Source: [Scytonema hofmanni] UTEX 2349 (GTDB lineage Bacteria > Cyanobacteriota > Cyanobacteriia > Cyanobacteriales > Nostocaceae). Taken from it: a stretch of 64,000 bases of DNA. The translations under genes and the position numbers were made by a program. Below, in pieces: positions 9,345 through 17,831 of the stretch (its first letter is position 1; the number at the start of each line of letters is the position of its first letter). The stretch covers positions 1,846,487 through 1,910,486 of the forward strand of contig NZ_KK073768.1 of assembly GCF_000582685.1 (NCBI RefSeq), in the 5' to 3' direction. Under the pieces are notes generated by a model that did no database searches, was not told the origin of the DNA, and saw nothing but the letters and a program-made list of their open reading frames with translations.

Positions 9345-9415
9345 GCGGGCGATGGGACTTGAACCCACGACATTCACCTTGGGAGGGTGAGATTCTACCA
9401 CTGAATTACACCCGC
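9345..9415 (-). tRNA. tRNA-Gly (anticodon CCC)
   Basis: Read on the minus strand, the 71-nt sequence folds into a cloverleaf. The 5' GCGGGTG pairs with the 3' CGCCCGC (one T.G pair). The anticodon stem TCACC/GGTGA encloses loop CTCCCAA, giving anticodon CCC. The T arm is GTGGG-TTCAAGT-CCCAT. CCA is not encoded. It lies 126 bases beyond the right end of the IS630 element, which has not damaged it. Confidence 0.92.
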
Positions 9416-9539
9416 AAATCTTTTAGCCTTAATAAGACTAAAAAGTATTATACCACATTATATCTTCTTTTTGTAGCAAGGACTTTAGCTGGAACAAAAG
9501 AAGCCTCACGTCTCAAGAAAGTACTCACTCTTAGCGTGA

Positions 9540-9722
9540 GAGGACTAAAGTCCTCACTACGAAATAAATCACAATACGCTTGGTGTTAAGCCTAAAATCC
9601 TTGGTAGAGACGCGAAATTTCGCGTCTCTACAAGTCTGAAATAAGTCCAAAAAACCTTAACTGAACTGTATTGAAATAAATCACCCATATTATTGTAGAG
9701 ACGTAGCACAGAATAGTCTCTA
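9540..9722. repeat. Hairpin repeats and two GTAGAGACG palindromes
   Basis: GAGGACT-AA-AGTCCTC (9540-9555) is followed by CACTACGAA, a hairpin type also seen at 36183-36206. At 9604-9631 there is a perfect 28-bp palindrome with arms GTAGAGACGCGAAA and TTTCGCGTCTCTAC. At 9694-9722 lies another copy whose sequence is nearly the reverse complement of the one at 8040-8068. The whole stretch 9416-9739 holds no gene. Confidence 0.7.
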
Positions 9723-9739
9723 GGAGGGACGACATGATG

Positions 9740-12700
9740 TTATTTGTGAATTGAGTACTCAGACGGTGGTTCTTTCCTAGCAGGGGGCAAACTGATGACA
9801 TCTTCAACAGTAACCTTCTTGCGGCGCCGTTTCTTGCCAAATCCATATTTTGCCGTATCTACAATCCACCTTTGGAAAGAGTCAATATAAGTAAATATCA
9901 CCGGCACAACCACCAAAGTCAGCAAAGTGGAAGTTGTGAAACCGCCTAAAATCGCAACTCCCATCGGTTGACGAACTTCAGAACCGGCACCAATTCCCAA
10001 AGCAAGAGGAATGATACCGGCAATAGTTGCCAAAGAAGTCATCATAATTGGGCGCAATCGTGACAATCCGGCTTCTAGCAGTGCTTCACGTTGTTTTTTG
10101 CCTTCTTGGAGGTTCATAATCGCATAGTCCACCAAGAGAATCGAGTTTTTGGTAACAACTCCCATCAATAAAACTATACCAATTAGGGCGTAGATTCCCA
10201 AAGGTTTTTGAGCCACCATCAAGGCTACCAATGCCCCCCCTAAACAAAAGGGCAACGCCATCATAATCGCTATGGGATACAGGAAGTTATTATACAGCAA
10301 AACCAGAATCGCATAGATACTCATTAATGCCAGTCCTAATGCAGCACCAAAGCGACTGAAAATTTCTGCCATAATTTTCGCACTTCCAGAAGGTTGCTGA
10401 GTCACTCCTGGGGGCAAGTTGGTGAATGCAGGTAACTTGTTAACTGCATTTACTGCTTCTCCTAAAGCGATACCTTGGAAGTTAGCTTCCACCGCAACTT
10501 GACGAGCTCGGTCAAAGCGGTTGACGGTTGCAGGACCACTACCAAAGCGGATATCTGCCACAGCAATTAGGGGAACCAAGGTGTTATTTTGAGTCGGAAC
10601 TTGGAGATTTTTGATTGTGTTGATGTCTGCTCGCGCTTTCGGGTCGATTTGGACGCGAATGGGAATTTGGCGATCGCTCAGATTGTATTTCGCTAAATTT
10701 GCCTCGATATCCCCTATAGTTGCCAGCGAAGCAGTCCGGGCAATTGCTTGCACGGTTACACCTAAATCTGCGGCTCGCTGCGGATCGGGAATTACCAAAA
10801 TCTCTGGTTTTACCAGACTCGCAGTTGAAGACACCTCCACTAATCCGGGTACTGTTCGCATCTGCTTTTCTAGCGCGTTAGCACCTTCAAGTAAAGCGTC
10901 TGGATTCTCACTTCTGAGAACTATAGATAATTCCTTACCATCACCACCAGCTCCTTCAGTTTGGAAACTAATTCTCGCTCCCGCTATTTGCTGGAATAAA
11001 GGACGTATTTGCACCTCAAACTCTTTTTGAGTAACTTTTCGATCTTCTCTGGGTTTGAGCTTGACGGTGAGGGTAGCAGAATTTATTTCTTCTGTGGCTA
11101 GAACGCTTTCAACTGCTGGATTTTGCCGGATGAGGTTGGTTCCTTGCGTGGCTACCTTGTTGATATCTAGCAAAGTAGAACCGGGGGGTAATTCAATCAA
11201 AACAGTGGAAATACCCACATCTCCGTCATCCACAAAACCTTTGGGGATAGCAGGAATCAGCATCAAACTAGCGATGAAGAAAGCCAGAGCAATACCCAAT
11301 GTTGTCAATCGATGTCGCAATGCCCACTTCAACATTGATTTATAAGGTTGAAAACGCCGCTTTTTGGAGGAAGGGGAAGAAATGCTTTGCGTTTGCAATT
11401 CCGAGGGGTAGGGGGGAAGTGAGAAAGGAATTTCTTCTTCTTCTTGATTCTTCCTCCGACCTAGAAACCCAAAATTTATCCCCAAAAATCTGATTCCTTT
11501 TTTGGGCTTGTGCTGTTTTGCACCTTCATCATGTTTCTTATCTTTGAGCAAATACGCACCCATCATCGGTGTCACCATGCGTGCCACAAGAGTTGAGAAA
11601 ATTGTCGAAACGGCAACGGTAACACCAAAAGGTTGGAAAAACTGCCCAGGAATACCACCCATAAAAGCAACGGGTAAAAACACGGCAATAATTGTTGCCG
11701 CACTCGCGATCACCGCTAGTCCCACTTCATCAGAAGAGTCAAAAGAAGCTTCCCAAGGTGTTTTGCCCATTGCTATGTGCCGTTCCATGTTCTCAATTTC
11801 CACAACGGCATCATCAACCAAGTTACCCACCGCTAGCGCTAATCCCAACAAAGTCATATTGTTGAGGGTGTAACCTAAGGCTTGCTGCACAAAAAAGGTC
11901 GGAATAATCGACAAAGGCAAAGCTACTGCTGTAATTAATGTTGCTCGCCAGTCTCTCAAAAAGATGAGAATTACTATTACTGCTAGGACTGAGGCTTGAA
12001 TTAATTCATCAATTGTGCTTTGGTAGGAGTCGCGCACGGGGGTGGCTCTGGTAAAAATTAATTCCACCTTCACATCTTGGGGAAGTGTTTTTTGCAGTTC
12101 TTCTAACGCTGCTTTCACTCCTTCTTCTACCGTCACTGTGACACTACCTGTACTCCGCAATACTTGGAAGGCTACCACAGGTTTGTTATTCAACCGTGCA
12201 GCTTGACGAATATCACCAAACTTATCTTCTACCGTCCCCAAACTAGATAAACGGACAGAACCACCATTAGGTAAGACAATTTCGTAATTTGTCAAGTCTT
12301 TGACGCTTTTGGCACTACCTAGAGTGCGGATACTTTGTTCGCTACCGCCAACTTCAGCGCGTCCACCAGGTAAGTTAACGTTAAAAGTACGTACTTGGTC
12401 GTTTACCTGGGTAGCGGTGATACCAAGAGATTGTAAACGATTTGGGTCAAGGTTAATCCGGATTTCTCGGTCAACTCCACCTATACGTTTAACTTGCCCC
12501 ACTCCCTTGACTGATAATAAAGCGCGGCTGATAGTTTGGTCTACGAGGTTACTTAATTCTTCTACAGAAAGCTTGCTGGATGTAACAGCGTAGGTAACGA
12601 TGGGACCACCAGCAAAATCCACACGTTCGACGATTGGATCGTTGATATCTTGGGGTAAATCTTGACGAATTTGGGAAATTGCATTGCGGACATCATTGGT

Positions 12701-13018
12701 AGCGCGATCGCTATTTGTCCCCAAAATAAAAGTTATTGTCGTCTTCGAGGAACCATCGGTAACTGTCGAACGCAATTCATCGATGTTTCCTAACCCAGCA
12801 ACAGCATCTTCTATTTTTTTCGTTACTTGCGATTCAAGTTCCGCAGGACCGGCACCTGGTTGGGTAACGCTCACCGAAACTGTTGGTACATCAATATTTG
12901 GGTTAGTATCAATTCCCAAACTAGTGAAGGAGAACCAACCGATTATTGTCAACATTAAAAATATAACTATCGTCGGGACAGGTTTTTTGATTGCCCAAGC
13001 CGAAATATTGAAAGACAT
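9740..13018 (-). CDS. RND-family efflux transporter permease (AcrB/HAE1-like)
   Basis: 1092 residues, the normal length for an RND inner-membrane pump driven by proton motive force. It begins with the family signature NISAWAIKKPVPTIVIFLML. The proton-relay acidic pair lies in GNLVDDAVVEIENM (about residue 401), and the relay lysine in GVVTKNSILLVDYA (about 956). Two large periplasmic loops follow TM1 and TM7. A charged insert of about 60 residues (KKHDEGAKQHKPKKG region, about 500-560) precedes TM7. The adaptor gene lies 106 bases upstream on the same strand, so they probably form an operon. No TolC-like outer-membrane gene is nearby. Substrates cannot be read from sequence. Confidence 0.93.
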   Translation of the reverse strand: MSFNISAWAIKKPVPTIVIFLMLTIIGWFSFTSLGIDTNPNIDVPTVSVSVTQPGAGPAELESQVTKKIEDAVAGLGNIDELRSTVTDGSSKTTITFILGTNSDRATNDVRNAISQIRQDLPQDINDPIVERVDFAGGPIVTYAVTSSKLSVEELSNLVDQTISRALLSVKGVGQVKRIGGVDREIRINLDPNRLQSLGITATQVNDQVRTFNVNLPGGRAEVGGSEQSIRTLGSAKSVKDLTNYEIVLPNGGSVRLSSLGTVEDKFGDIRQAARLNNKPVVAFQVLRSTGSVTVTVEEGVKAALEELQKTLPQDVKVELIFTRATPVRDSYQSTIDELIQASVLAVIVILIFLRDWRATLITAVALPLSIIPTFFVQQALGYTLNNMTLLGLALAVGNLVDDAVVEIENMERHIAMGKTPWEASFDSSDEVGLAVIASAATIIAVFLPVAFMGGIPGQFFQPFGVTVAVSTIFSTLVARMVTPMMGAYLLKDKKHDEGAKQHKPKKGIRFLGINFGFLGRRKNQEEEEIPFSLPPYPSELQTQSISSPSSKKRRFQPYKSMLKWALRHRLTTLGIALAFFIASLMLIPAIPKGFVDDGDVGISTVLIELPPGSTLLDINKVATQGTNLIRQNPAVESVLATEEINSATLTVKLKPREDRKVTQKEFEVQIRPLFQQIAGARISFQTEGAGGDGKELSIVLRSENPDALLEGANALEKQMRTVPGLVEVSSTASLVKPEILVIPDPQRAADLGVTVQAIARTASLATIGDIEANLAKYNLSDRQIPIRVQIDPKARADINTIKNLQVPTQNNTLVPLIAVADIRFGSGPATVNRFDRARQVAVEANFQGIALGEAVNAVNKLPAFTNLPPGVTQQPSGSAKIMAEIFSRFGAALGLALMSIYAILVLLYNNFLYPIAIMMALPFCLGGALVALMVAQKPLGIYALIGIVLLMGVVTKNSILLVDYAIMNLQEGKKQREALLEAGLSRLRPIMMTSLATIAGIIPLALGIGAGSEVRQPMGVAILGGFTTSTLLTLVVVPVIFTYIDSFQRWIVDTAKYGFGKKRRRKKVTVEDVISLPPARKEPPSEYSIHK

Positions 13019-13026
13019 ATAAATTT

Positions 13027-13124
13027 TGGTAGTTGTTAGTTGTTGGTTGTTAGTTGATGGTTGTTGGTTGACGGTTATCGACTATGGACTTAACCACTAT
13101 CAACTATCCATTAACCACTAACCA
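13027..13124. repeat. Heptamer-type tandem repeats between RND adaptor and permease
   Basis: TTGTTAGT and TTGATGGT-type units on one side and AACCACTA/AACTATCC units on the other form a short inverted array of tandem repeats in the 106-base gap between the two RND genes. The repeat lies inside the presumed operon, so its RNA may fold and affect relative expression. Confidence 0.6.
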
Positions 13125-14669
13125 CTATCTATTGACTACGCGCACTTTATCGCCATCTTTGATGTAACCTGCGCCATCAACAACTAGGCGATCGCCTACT
13201 TTTACACCTTTTTTAATTTCCACCCTGCCACCAATGAGAATTTCTCCTACTTCTACTTTCACAGCACGTACTATGTCTTCACCCGATAGGATGAATACAC
13301 TTGCACTACCATCAGGTTGCGGTAATACAGCTTTTTGTGGTGCTGCCATCCCTACCGCTGTATTAGTAGTAATCACCGCACGGGCAAACATTCCAGGTTT
13401 GAGTAAATTTGTCTGGGGTAAGTCAATTTTGACGGTTGCTTCACGTCTTTGCTGATTGATCACCGGTTGTATCTCTCTAACTCGTCCTTGCAAGCGTACA
13501 CGGTTATCTTGCTCTGAGGTAATTTGCGCCGGTGCGTCAATTTTTACTTGTGGTAATTGAGTTTCGGGAACCAGCGCTTGAAGTTCTAGCCTGCCATCAT
13601 TAATAATGGAAAAGAGCCTTTGGGGTGCTGAGTTGTTAGTTCCATTCTGCATTCCATTTTGGGCAGCTTGCGGTGGAATTCCGGTCATATCGCCAACTCT
13701 AACTAGTTTCTCAGCTATAAGTCCGGAAACTGGCGATCGCACCGCAGTTTGTCCTTGCTGAGTTTTCAGTTGTTGAACTTGAGCATTACTACTCTTGACA
13801 GCAGCTTGGGCGCTGTTAATGTTAGCTTGAGCAATGTTGACATTTGCTTGGGCAGCTCTAACACCAGCTTGAGCGCTCTTGACATTTTCTTCGGCACTTT
13901 TGATGTTTGCTTCGGCAAGACGCACGGCTTCTGTTGCTGTGGCTACAGTTGTTGTCCGAGTCAAGAGTTCTTGCTTGCTAATTGCCCCTGCATTTGCTAA
14001 TTGTTGATAGCTTCGGAGATTTTGCGTAGCTTCTTCTAACCTTGCCTTAGCTTGACCCAAATCTGCTTGTCTTTGCTGGACGATCGCCTGATTTGATGCC
14101 ACAGTTGCTTGACTAGTGGCTACATCTGCCTGTTTTGATGCTAGCTCGGCTTCTTGAGAACCTACATTTGCCTGCTTTGATTCCACATCAGCTCTTGCTT
14201 GACGAATTTGGTCTTGCAATATTGAATCATCCAGAATTGCCAAAACTTGACCTTGTTTAACTGAATCTCCTTCTTTTACTAAGACTTGTTTGATTTGCAA
14301 GCCATTTGTGAGCGGTAATACCGGAATCAAATCACGCGCTGTTATAGTACCTGTAGTATTTAGAACACGGGCAACGCGAGTAGTTTCAACCGGAGCGACG
14401 GTGACTGTCATTGAGGGGGCAACACTTGCGGCAGGTTTAGTTGCTACCGGGTTTTGTTGACCAGCGGAACGATTAGCTAATAAACGCATTCCCCCGAAAG
14501 CGATCGCTATTCCCAAAGTAGTACCCAGCAATAGCGGTAATAGCCAAGGACGCGATCGCCGACTAACGCGATCTTCCTCAAAGTCAGCATTCTCGAATTC
14601 CGAAACTTCTTCCACCTCAATATCTGAAAACTTTTCCTCCCTCACAGTCATCCCTCCAGAAGTACCCAA
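13125..14669 (-). CDS. RND efflux periplasmic adaptor (membrane fusion protein)
   Basis: 514 residues of the HlyD/AcrA adaptor family. A cytoplasmic acidic N-terminus (about 1-40) precedes one membrane segment (LLPLLLGTTLGIAIAFGGM). A biotinyl/lipoyl-like half (VLVKEGDSVKQGQVLAILDD) follows, then a long Ala/Gln-rich coiled-coil hairpin with many NI-xSAQA-type heptads (about 150-310). The second lipoyl half contains TAVRSPVSGLIAEKLVRVGD, and the C-terminal beta-barrel ends the protein. It links the permease encoded immediately downstream to an outer-membrane channel. The coiled coil is longer than usual. An in-frame second ATG at residue 7 is possible; translation from the first is assumed. 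Confidence 0.92.
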   Translation of the reverse strand: MGTSGGMTVREEKFSDIEVEEVSEFENADFEEDRVSRRSRPWLLPLLLGTTLGIAIAFGGMRLLANRSAGQQNPVATKPAASVAPSMTVTVAPVETTRVARVLNTTGTITARDLIPVLPLTNGLQIKQVLVKEGDSVKQGQVLAILDDSILQDQIRQARADVESKQANVGSQEAELASKQADVATSQATVASNQAIVQQRQADLGQAKARLEEATQNLRSYQQLANAGAISKQELLTRTTTVATATEAVRLAEANIKSAEENVKSAQAGVRAAQANVNIAQANINSAQAAVKSSNAQVQQLKTQQGQTAVRSPVSGLIAEKLVRVGDMTGIPPQAAQNGMQNGTNNSAPQRLFSIINDGRLELQALVPETQLPQVKIDAPAQITSEQDNRVRLQGRVREIQPVINQQRREATVKIDLPQTNLLKPGMFARAVITTNTAVGMAAPQKAVLPQPDGSASVFILSGEDIVRAVKVEVGEILIGGRVEIKKGVKVGDRLVVDGAGYIKDGDKVRVVNR

Positions 14670-15167
14670 ATAACAATAGTGATATTCGCTTAAAAAAACT
14701 TTAAATTAATTATCGTATATTAACTATGACTCATCACCTAGGCTTATGGCTGTATCGGCTCGGAAAATCTACCCATGACAATAGTCATATTTTGGGGACT
14801 GGGGACTAGGGAAAATATTTCTTCTTTCTTGCCCTTTACCCTTTAACCTTTAACCTTTACCCCTCTTTCTTGCCCAATGCCCAATGCCCAATTCTTCTGG
14901 AACTTTGCGCTTCTAGGAGAGCATCGCCTATGCTGTGATAGACACATCAGGGAAGAGGACACCCATAAATGCGATCGCATTCATCGCTCCTAGTACAGGT
15001 CGGCGGAAATAAAGCTACCATTCAAAATATCCAAAAAGTCTCCTATATAAGCCTTTTGACTTTTGACTTTTGACTTTTGACTTCCGTCTTGTGTTCCTAG
15101 ACAAATCTGCGTACTCAATTCCAGCAAATGCCTCCCCAATTATTTAATTTTGGCAATAAATAATACT
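14670..15167. other. Intergenic region with tandem repeats and a dispersed repeat
   Basis: No gene seen. CCCTTTAACC-type and GCCCAATGCCCAAT tandem units occupy about 14830-14893. A dispersed repeat runs 14989-15086 (CTAGTACAGGTCGGCGGAAA, then ATAAAGCTACCATTC, then five TTTTGAC units); a related copy lies at 63663-63738. Promoters for the divergent adaptor and HD-domain genes must lie here, but none could be picked out. Confidence 0.5.
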
Positions 15168-16073
15168 ATGTTCAATGCGACTGAAATTTTGATTGATGCT
15201 TTTGTCAAGCAAATTCGAGAAGGCTACCACCGCACTTACGGCTGCTCAAAAAATGACTACCAGGACATCATAGCTTGGGCGGGCAACATGGCTTTAGAAA
15301 ACATTGCCAATAGCGATGCTCTATATCACAATGTTGAACATTCTGTCTTAGTCACCCTTGTGGGACAGGAAATTCTCCGAGGCAAACATATCCGTGAAGG
15401 TGGTGTTAAGAGTGAAGACTGGTTGCATTATGTCATCTCCTTACTGTGTCATGACATCGGCTATGTCAAAGGAGTTTGCCGAGAAGACCGAGAAACCGAA
15501 AACTTGTATGCCACAGGTAAAAATGGGCAAATGATTACTCTTCATCCGGGTGCTTCGGATGCCAGCCTCACACCGTATCATGTTGATCGAGCAAAACTAT
15601 TCATTGATGAGCGTTTTGGCGGTCACGGGTTGATAGATTCTGAGGTAATTAAGACTAACATTGAATTGACTCGCTTTCCAGTGCCTGCGGCAGAGGATCA
15701 TCAAGGTACAAGTAACTTTGCTGGCTTAGTGCGTGCTGCCGATTTGATTGGACAATTAAGCGATCCACGTTACTTACGGAAAATTACTTCTTTATTCTAC
15801 GAGTTTGAAGAAACGGGAATGAATAAGGTTTTGGGTTATAAAACTCCTGCCGATTTGCGAAAAAACTACGCTAAGTTTTACTGGAATGGCGTATATCCTT
15901 ATATTAAAGAAGGACTGCATTATTTGTCTTTGACACAGCAGGGAAAACAAATTGTAGCTAATCTTTATTCAAATGTATTTGTTGTAGAACACGAAAAACA
16001 ACAAGAAGAACGATACTTAGAAGAGTTAGGAGAGACGCGATTAACCGCGTCTCTACAGGAGCAGCGGAGTTAG
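15168..16073 (+). CDS. HD-domain metal-dependent phosphohydrolase
   Basis: 301 residues from the ATG at 15168; a TTG at 15150 would add six. The HD fold is shown by YHNVEHS (about residue 53), LLCHDIGYVKG (metal-binding His-Asp, about 93) and a later GLVRAADLIGQLSDP with a conserved Asp. Such proteins hydrolyse phosphate esters, often nucleotides; the substrate is unknown. The last 15 residues (LGETRLTASLQEQRS) are encoded by a copy of the GTAGAGACG palindrome (16028-16057), so the native C-terminus may have been altered by repeat insertion. Followed by more repeats, no operon partner. Confidence 0.8.
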   Translation: MFNATEILIDAFVKQIREGYHRTYGCSKNDYQDIIAWAGNMALENIANSDALYHNVEHSVLVTLVGQEILRGKHIREGGVKSEDWLHYVISLLCHDIGYVKGVCREDRETENLYATGKNGQMITLHPGASDASLTPYHVDRAKLFIDERFGGHGLIDSEVIKTNIELTRFPVPAAEDHQGTSNFAGLVRAADLIGQLSDPRYLRKITSLFYEFEETGMNKVLGYKTPADLRKNYAKFYWNGVYPYIKEGLHYLSLTQQGKQIVANLYSNVFVVEHEKQQEERYLEELGETRLTASLQEQRS

Positions 16074-16395
16074 GAGTTAAGAATTATGAAACATAAATTA
16101 CAAATAAGTAAAAAAGTTTCATAATCTCATGTCCGTTTAATTAACACTAATAAAAACATCGCAATGTTCGTAGAGACGTTCCGCCGGAACGTCTTTACAG
16201 AGACATTCCGCCGGAACGTCTTTACAGAAACGTTCCGCCGGAACGTCTTTACAATTGTAAGTAATAAACCTGACATGATATAATTCATAAATTCAAAGAG
16301 CAGTTAGTGGATAGTAGATAGTGAAAATTTAAAGAGGGGAAATGCCCAATGCCCAATGCCCAATACCCAATGCCCACTAACAACCAACAAATATT
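16028..16395. repeat. GTAGAGACG palindromes (one in a coding end) and ATGCCCA tandem repeats
   Basis: The copy at 16028-16057 overlaps the HD-domain gene. Three tandem copies with centre TTCCGCCGGAA lie at 16170-16252. At about 16342-16375, ATGCCCA units repeat five times. No gene is seen between 16074 and 16395; the promoter for the permease gene should lie within this repeat tract. Confidence 0.7.
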
Positions 16396-17511
16396 ATGAA
16401 TTGGTGGCAAAGACTCAAGAAAAATCCCTTGGCGCGATTTGGCGCAATTTTGCTATTAGTTTTTTATGTGGCAGTAATCGCAGCTGATTTCATCGCTCCT
16501 TACGACCCATATGTGACACAAGCAAATGGTTCGCTCCTGCCACCTACTCAAGTTTATTGGTTTTCTAAATCGGGGCAGTTTATCGGTCCTCATGTTTATC
16601 CGACGACCCAAGGAGACACAAATTTAGAAACGGGTAAACGAGAACTAATCGTAGACCGCAGTAAGCCTTCACCTTTACGTTTATTCGTTCAAGGTTCAGA
16701 GTACCATTTGTTTCAGCTTAGTTTTCCCGTACCGCCCAAATGGGACGAAGTGACAATAATTCCAGGTATTCCACTCAATTGGCATTTGTTTGGCACAACC
16801 GATAATGTCAAATTCAATTTTTTGGGTACTGATGACCAAGGTCGCGACCAATTCACTCGCTTGTTGTATGGTGGTCGTATTAGTTTATTTATTGGAATTA
16901 TCGGTGTCCTGATTACTTTTCCCCTTGGTCTGTTCTTTGGGGGAATTTCTGGTTATTTCGGCGGTTGGACTGATAGCATAATCATGCGTTTAGCTGAAGT
17001 GTTGATGACGTTTCCTAGTATTTATCTTTTGGTGAGTTTAGGGGCAGTATTACCTGCTGGTTTAAGTAGCACGCAGAACTTTTTGCTAATAGTATTGATT
17101 ACTTCAGTTATTAGTTGGGCTGGGTTAGCGCGGGTAATTCGCGGACAGGTACTCTCAATTAAAGAGCGAGAGTTTGTCCAAGCTGCGCGGGCAATGGGTG
17201 GTAAGCCAATTTATATTATTCTCCGTCACGTTTTGCCGCAAACTGCAACTTATATAATTATCGCTGCTACGCTTTCAGTTCCTAGCTTTATTGGGGCAGA
17301 AGCGGTACTTAGTCTCATTGGCTTGGGTATTAAACCACCCGATCCTTCTTGGGGTAATATGCTTTCTTTGGCAAGCAATGCTTCGATTTTGGTACTGCAA
17401 CCTTGGCTAATTTGGCCCCCTGCTATACTGATTATTCTGACAGTGCTGGCTTTCAATTTGCTCGGTGATGGTTTAAGGGATGCCCTTGATCCGCGTAGTT
17501 TGCGAAGGTAA
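16396..17511 (+). CDS. ABC transporter permease, dipeptide/oligopeptide type (DppC/OppC)
   Basis: 371 residues. OppC-type permease forming half of the membrane channel of a peptide or nickel importer. An N-terminal region with TM1 (RFGAILLLVFYVAVIAADFI) and PYDPY motif is followed by a soluble insert of about 110 residues before TM2, longer than in typical OppC (about 300 residues). The FLGTDDQGRDQFTRLLYGGR block is the family signature. The EAA loop that contacts the ATPase reads QAARAMGGKPIYIILRHVLP. No DppB-type permease, ATPase or binding protein lies beside it, so partners must be elsewhere, which is common in cyanobacteria. Confidence 0.9.
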   Translation: MNWWQRLKKNPLARFGAILLLVFYVAVIAADFIAPYDPYVTQANGSLLPPTQVYWFSKSGQFIGPHVYPTTQGDTNLETGKRELIVDRSKPSPLRLFVQGSEYHLFQLSFPVPPKWDEVTIIPGIPLNWHLFGTTDNVKFNFLGTDDQGRDQFTRLLYGGRISLFIGIIGVLITFPLGLFFGGISGYFGGWTDSIIMRLAEVLMTFPSIYLLVSLGAVLPAGLSSTQNFLLIVLITSVISWAGLARVIRGQVLSIKEREFVQAARAMGGKPIYIILRHVLPQTATYIIIAATLSVPSFIGAEAVLSLIGLGIKPPDPSWGNMLSLASNASILVLQPWLIWPPAILIILTVLAFNLLGDGLRDALDPRSLRR

Positions 17512-17566
17512 GTTTTTTGTTGTTGAAGTTGGGCGATCGCTTTTTCATTATCTAACAATTTATAAA

Positions 17567-17800
17567 TTAGATATAGGCGTAGAAATTAAATATGCGTTAG
17601 AACCTGTAGAGACGTAGCACTGCTACGTCTCTACATTGTTTTTCACAACGAGCGTGTCTATTTGATAGAGTGGGTGGTGTTTTGTGCGATCGCATTCAAG
17701 AAAAAGAGCGATCGCAATAATAGATATCAACCGAATTTAAATATGGGTTATCCAAAACCTGTAGAGACGTAGCACTGCTACGTCTCTACATTTTTATTTC
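17567..17800. repeat. Composite TIR element plus second GTAGAGACG palindrome
   Basis: At about 17567-17652 a palindrome (arms GTAGAGACG, centre TAGCACTGCTA) is flanked by TAGATATAGGCGTAG on the left and CGAGCGTGTCTATTTG on the right, imperfect inverted ends like those of the elements at 42447 and 43641. An identical palindrome with different flanks is at 17760-17788. No gene is seen between 17512 and 17831. Confidence 0.65.
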
Positions 17801-17831
17801 ATGCTTAAGCCAAAAGGCTCACCCTCTTAAC

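Noticed and set aside
10611..13022. Several 60-140 codon frames on the plus strand
   Set aside because: They lie antisense to the RND permease, which has strong family motifs throughout; they are shadows.
9740..14669. Complete tripartite efflux operon
   Set aside because: Permease and adaptor are present, but no outer-membrane factor gene is nearby, so a complete system cannot be claimed.
16170..16252. Possible CRISPR repeats
   Set aside because: Three adjacent palindromes without spacers; same family as scattered single copies.
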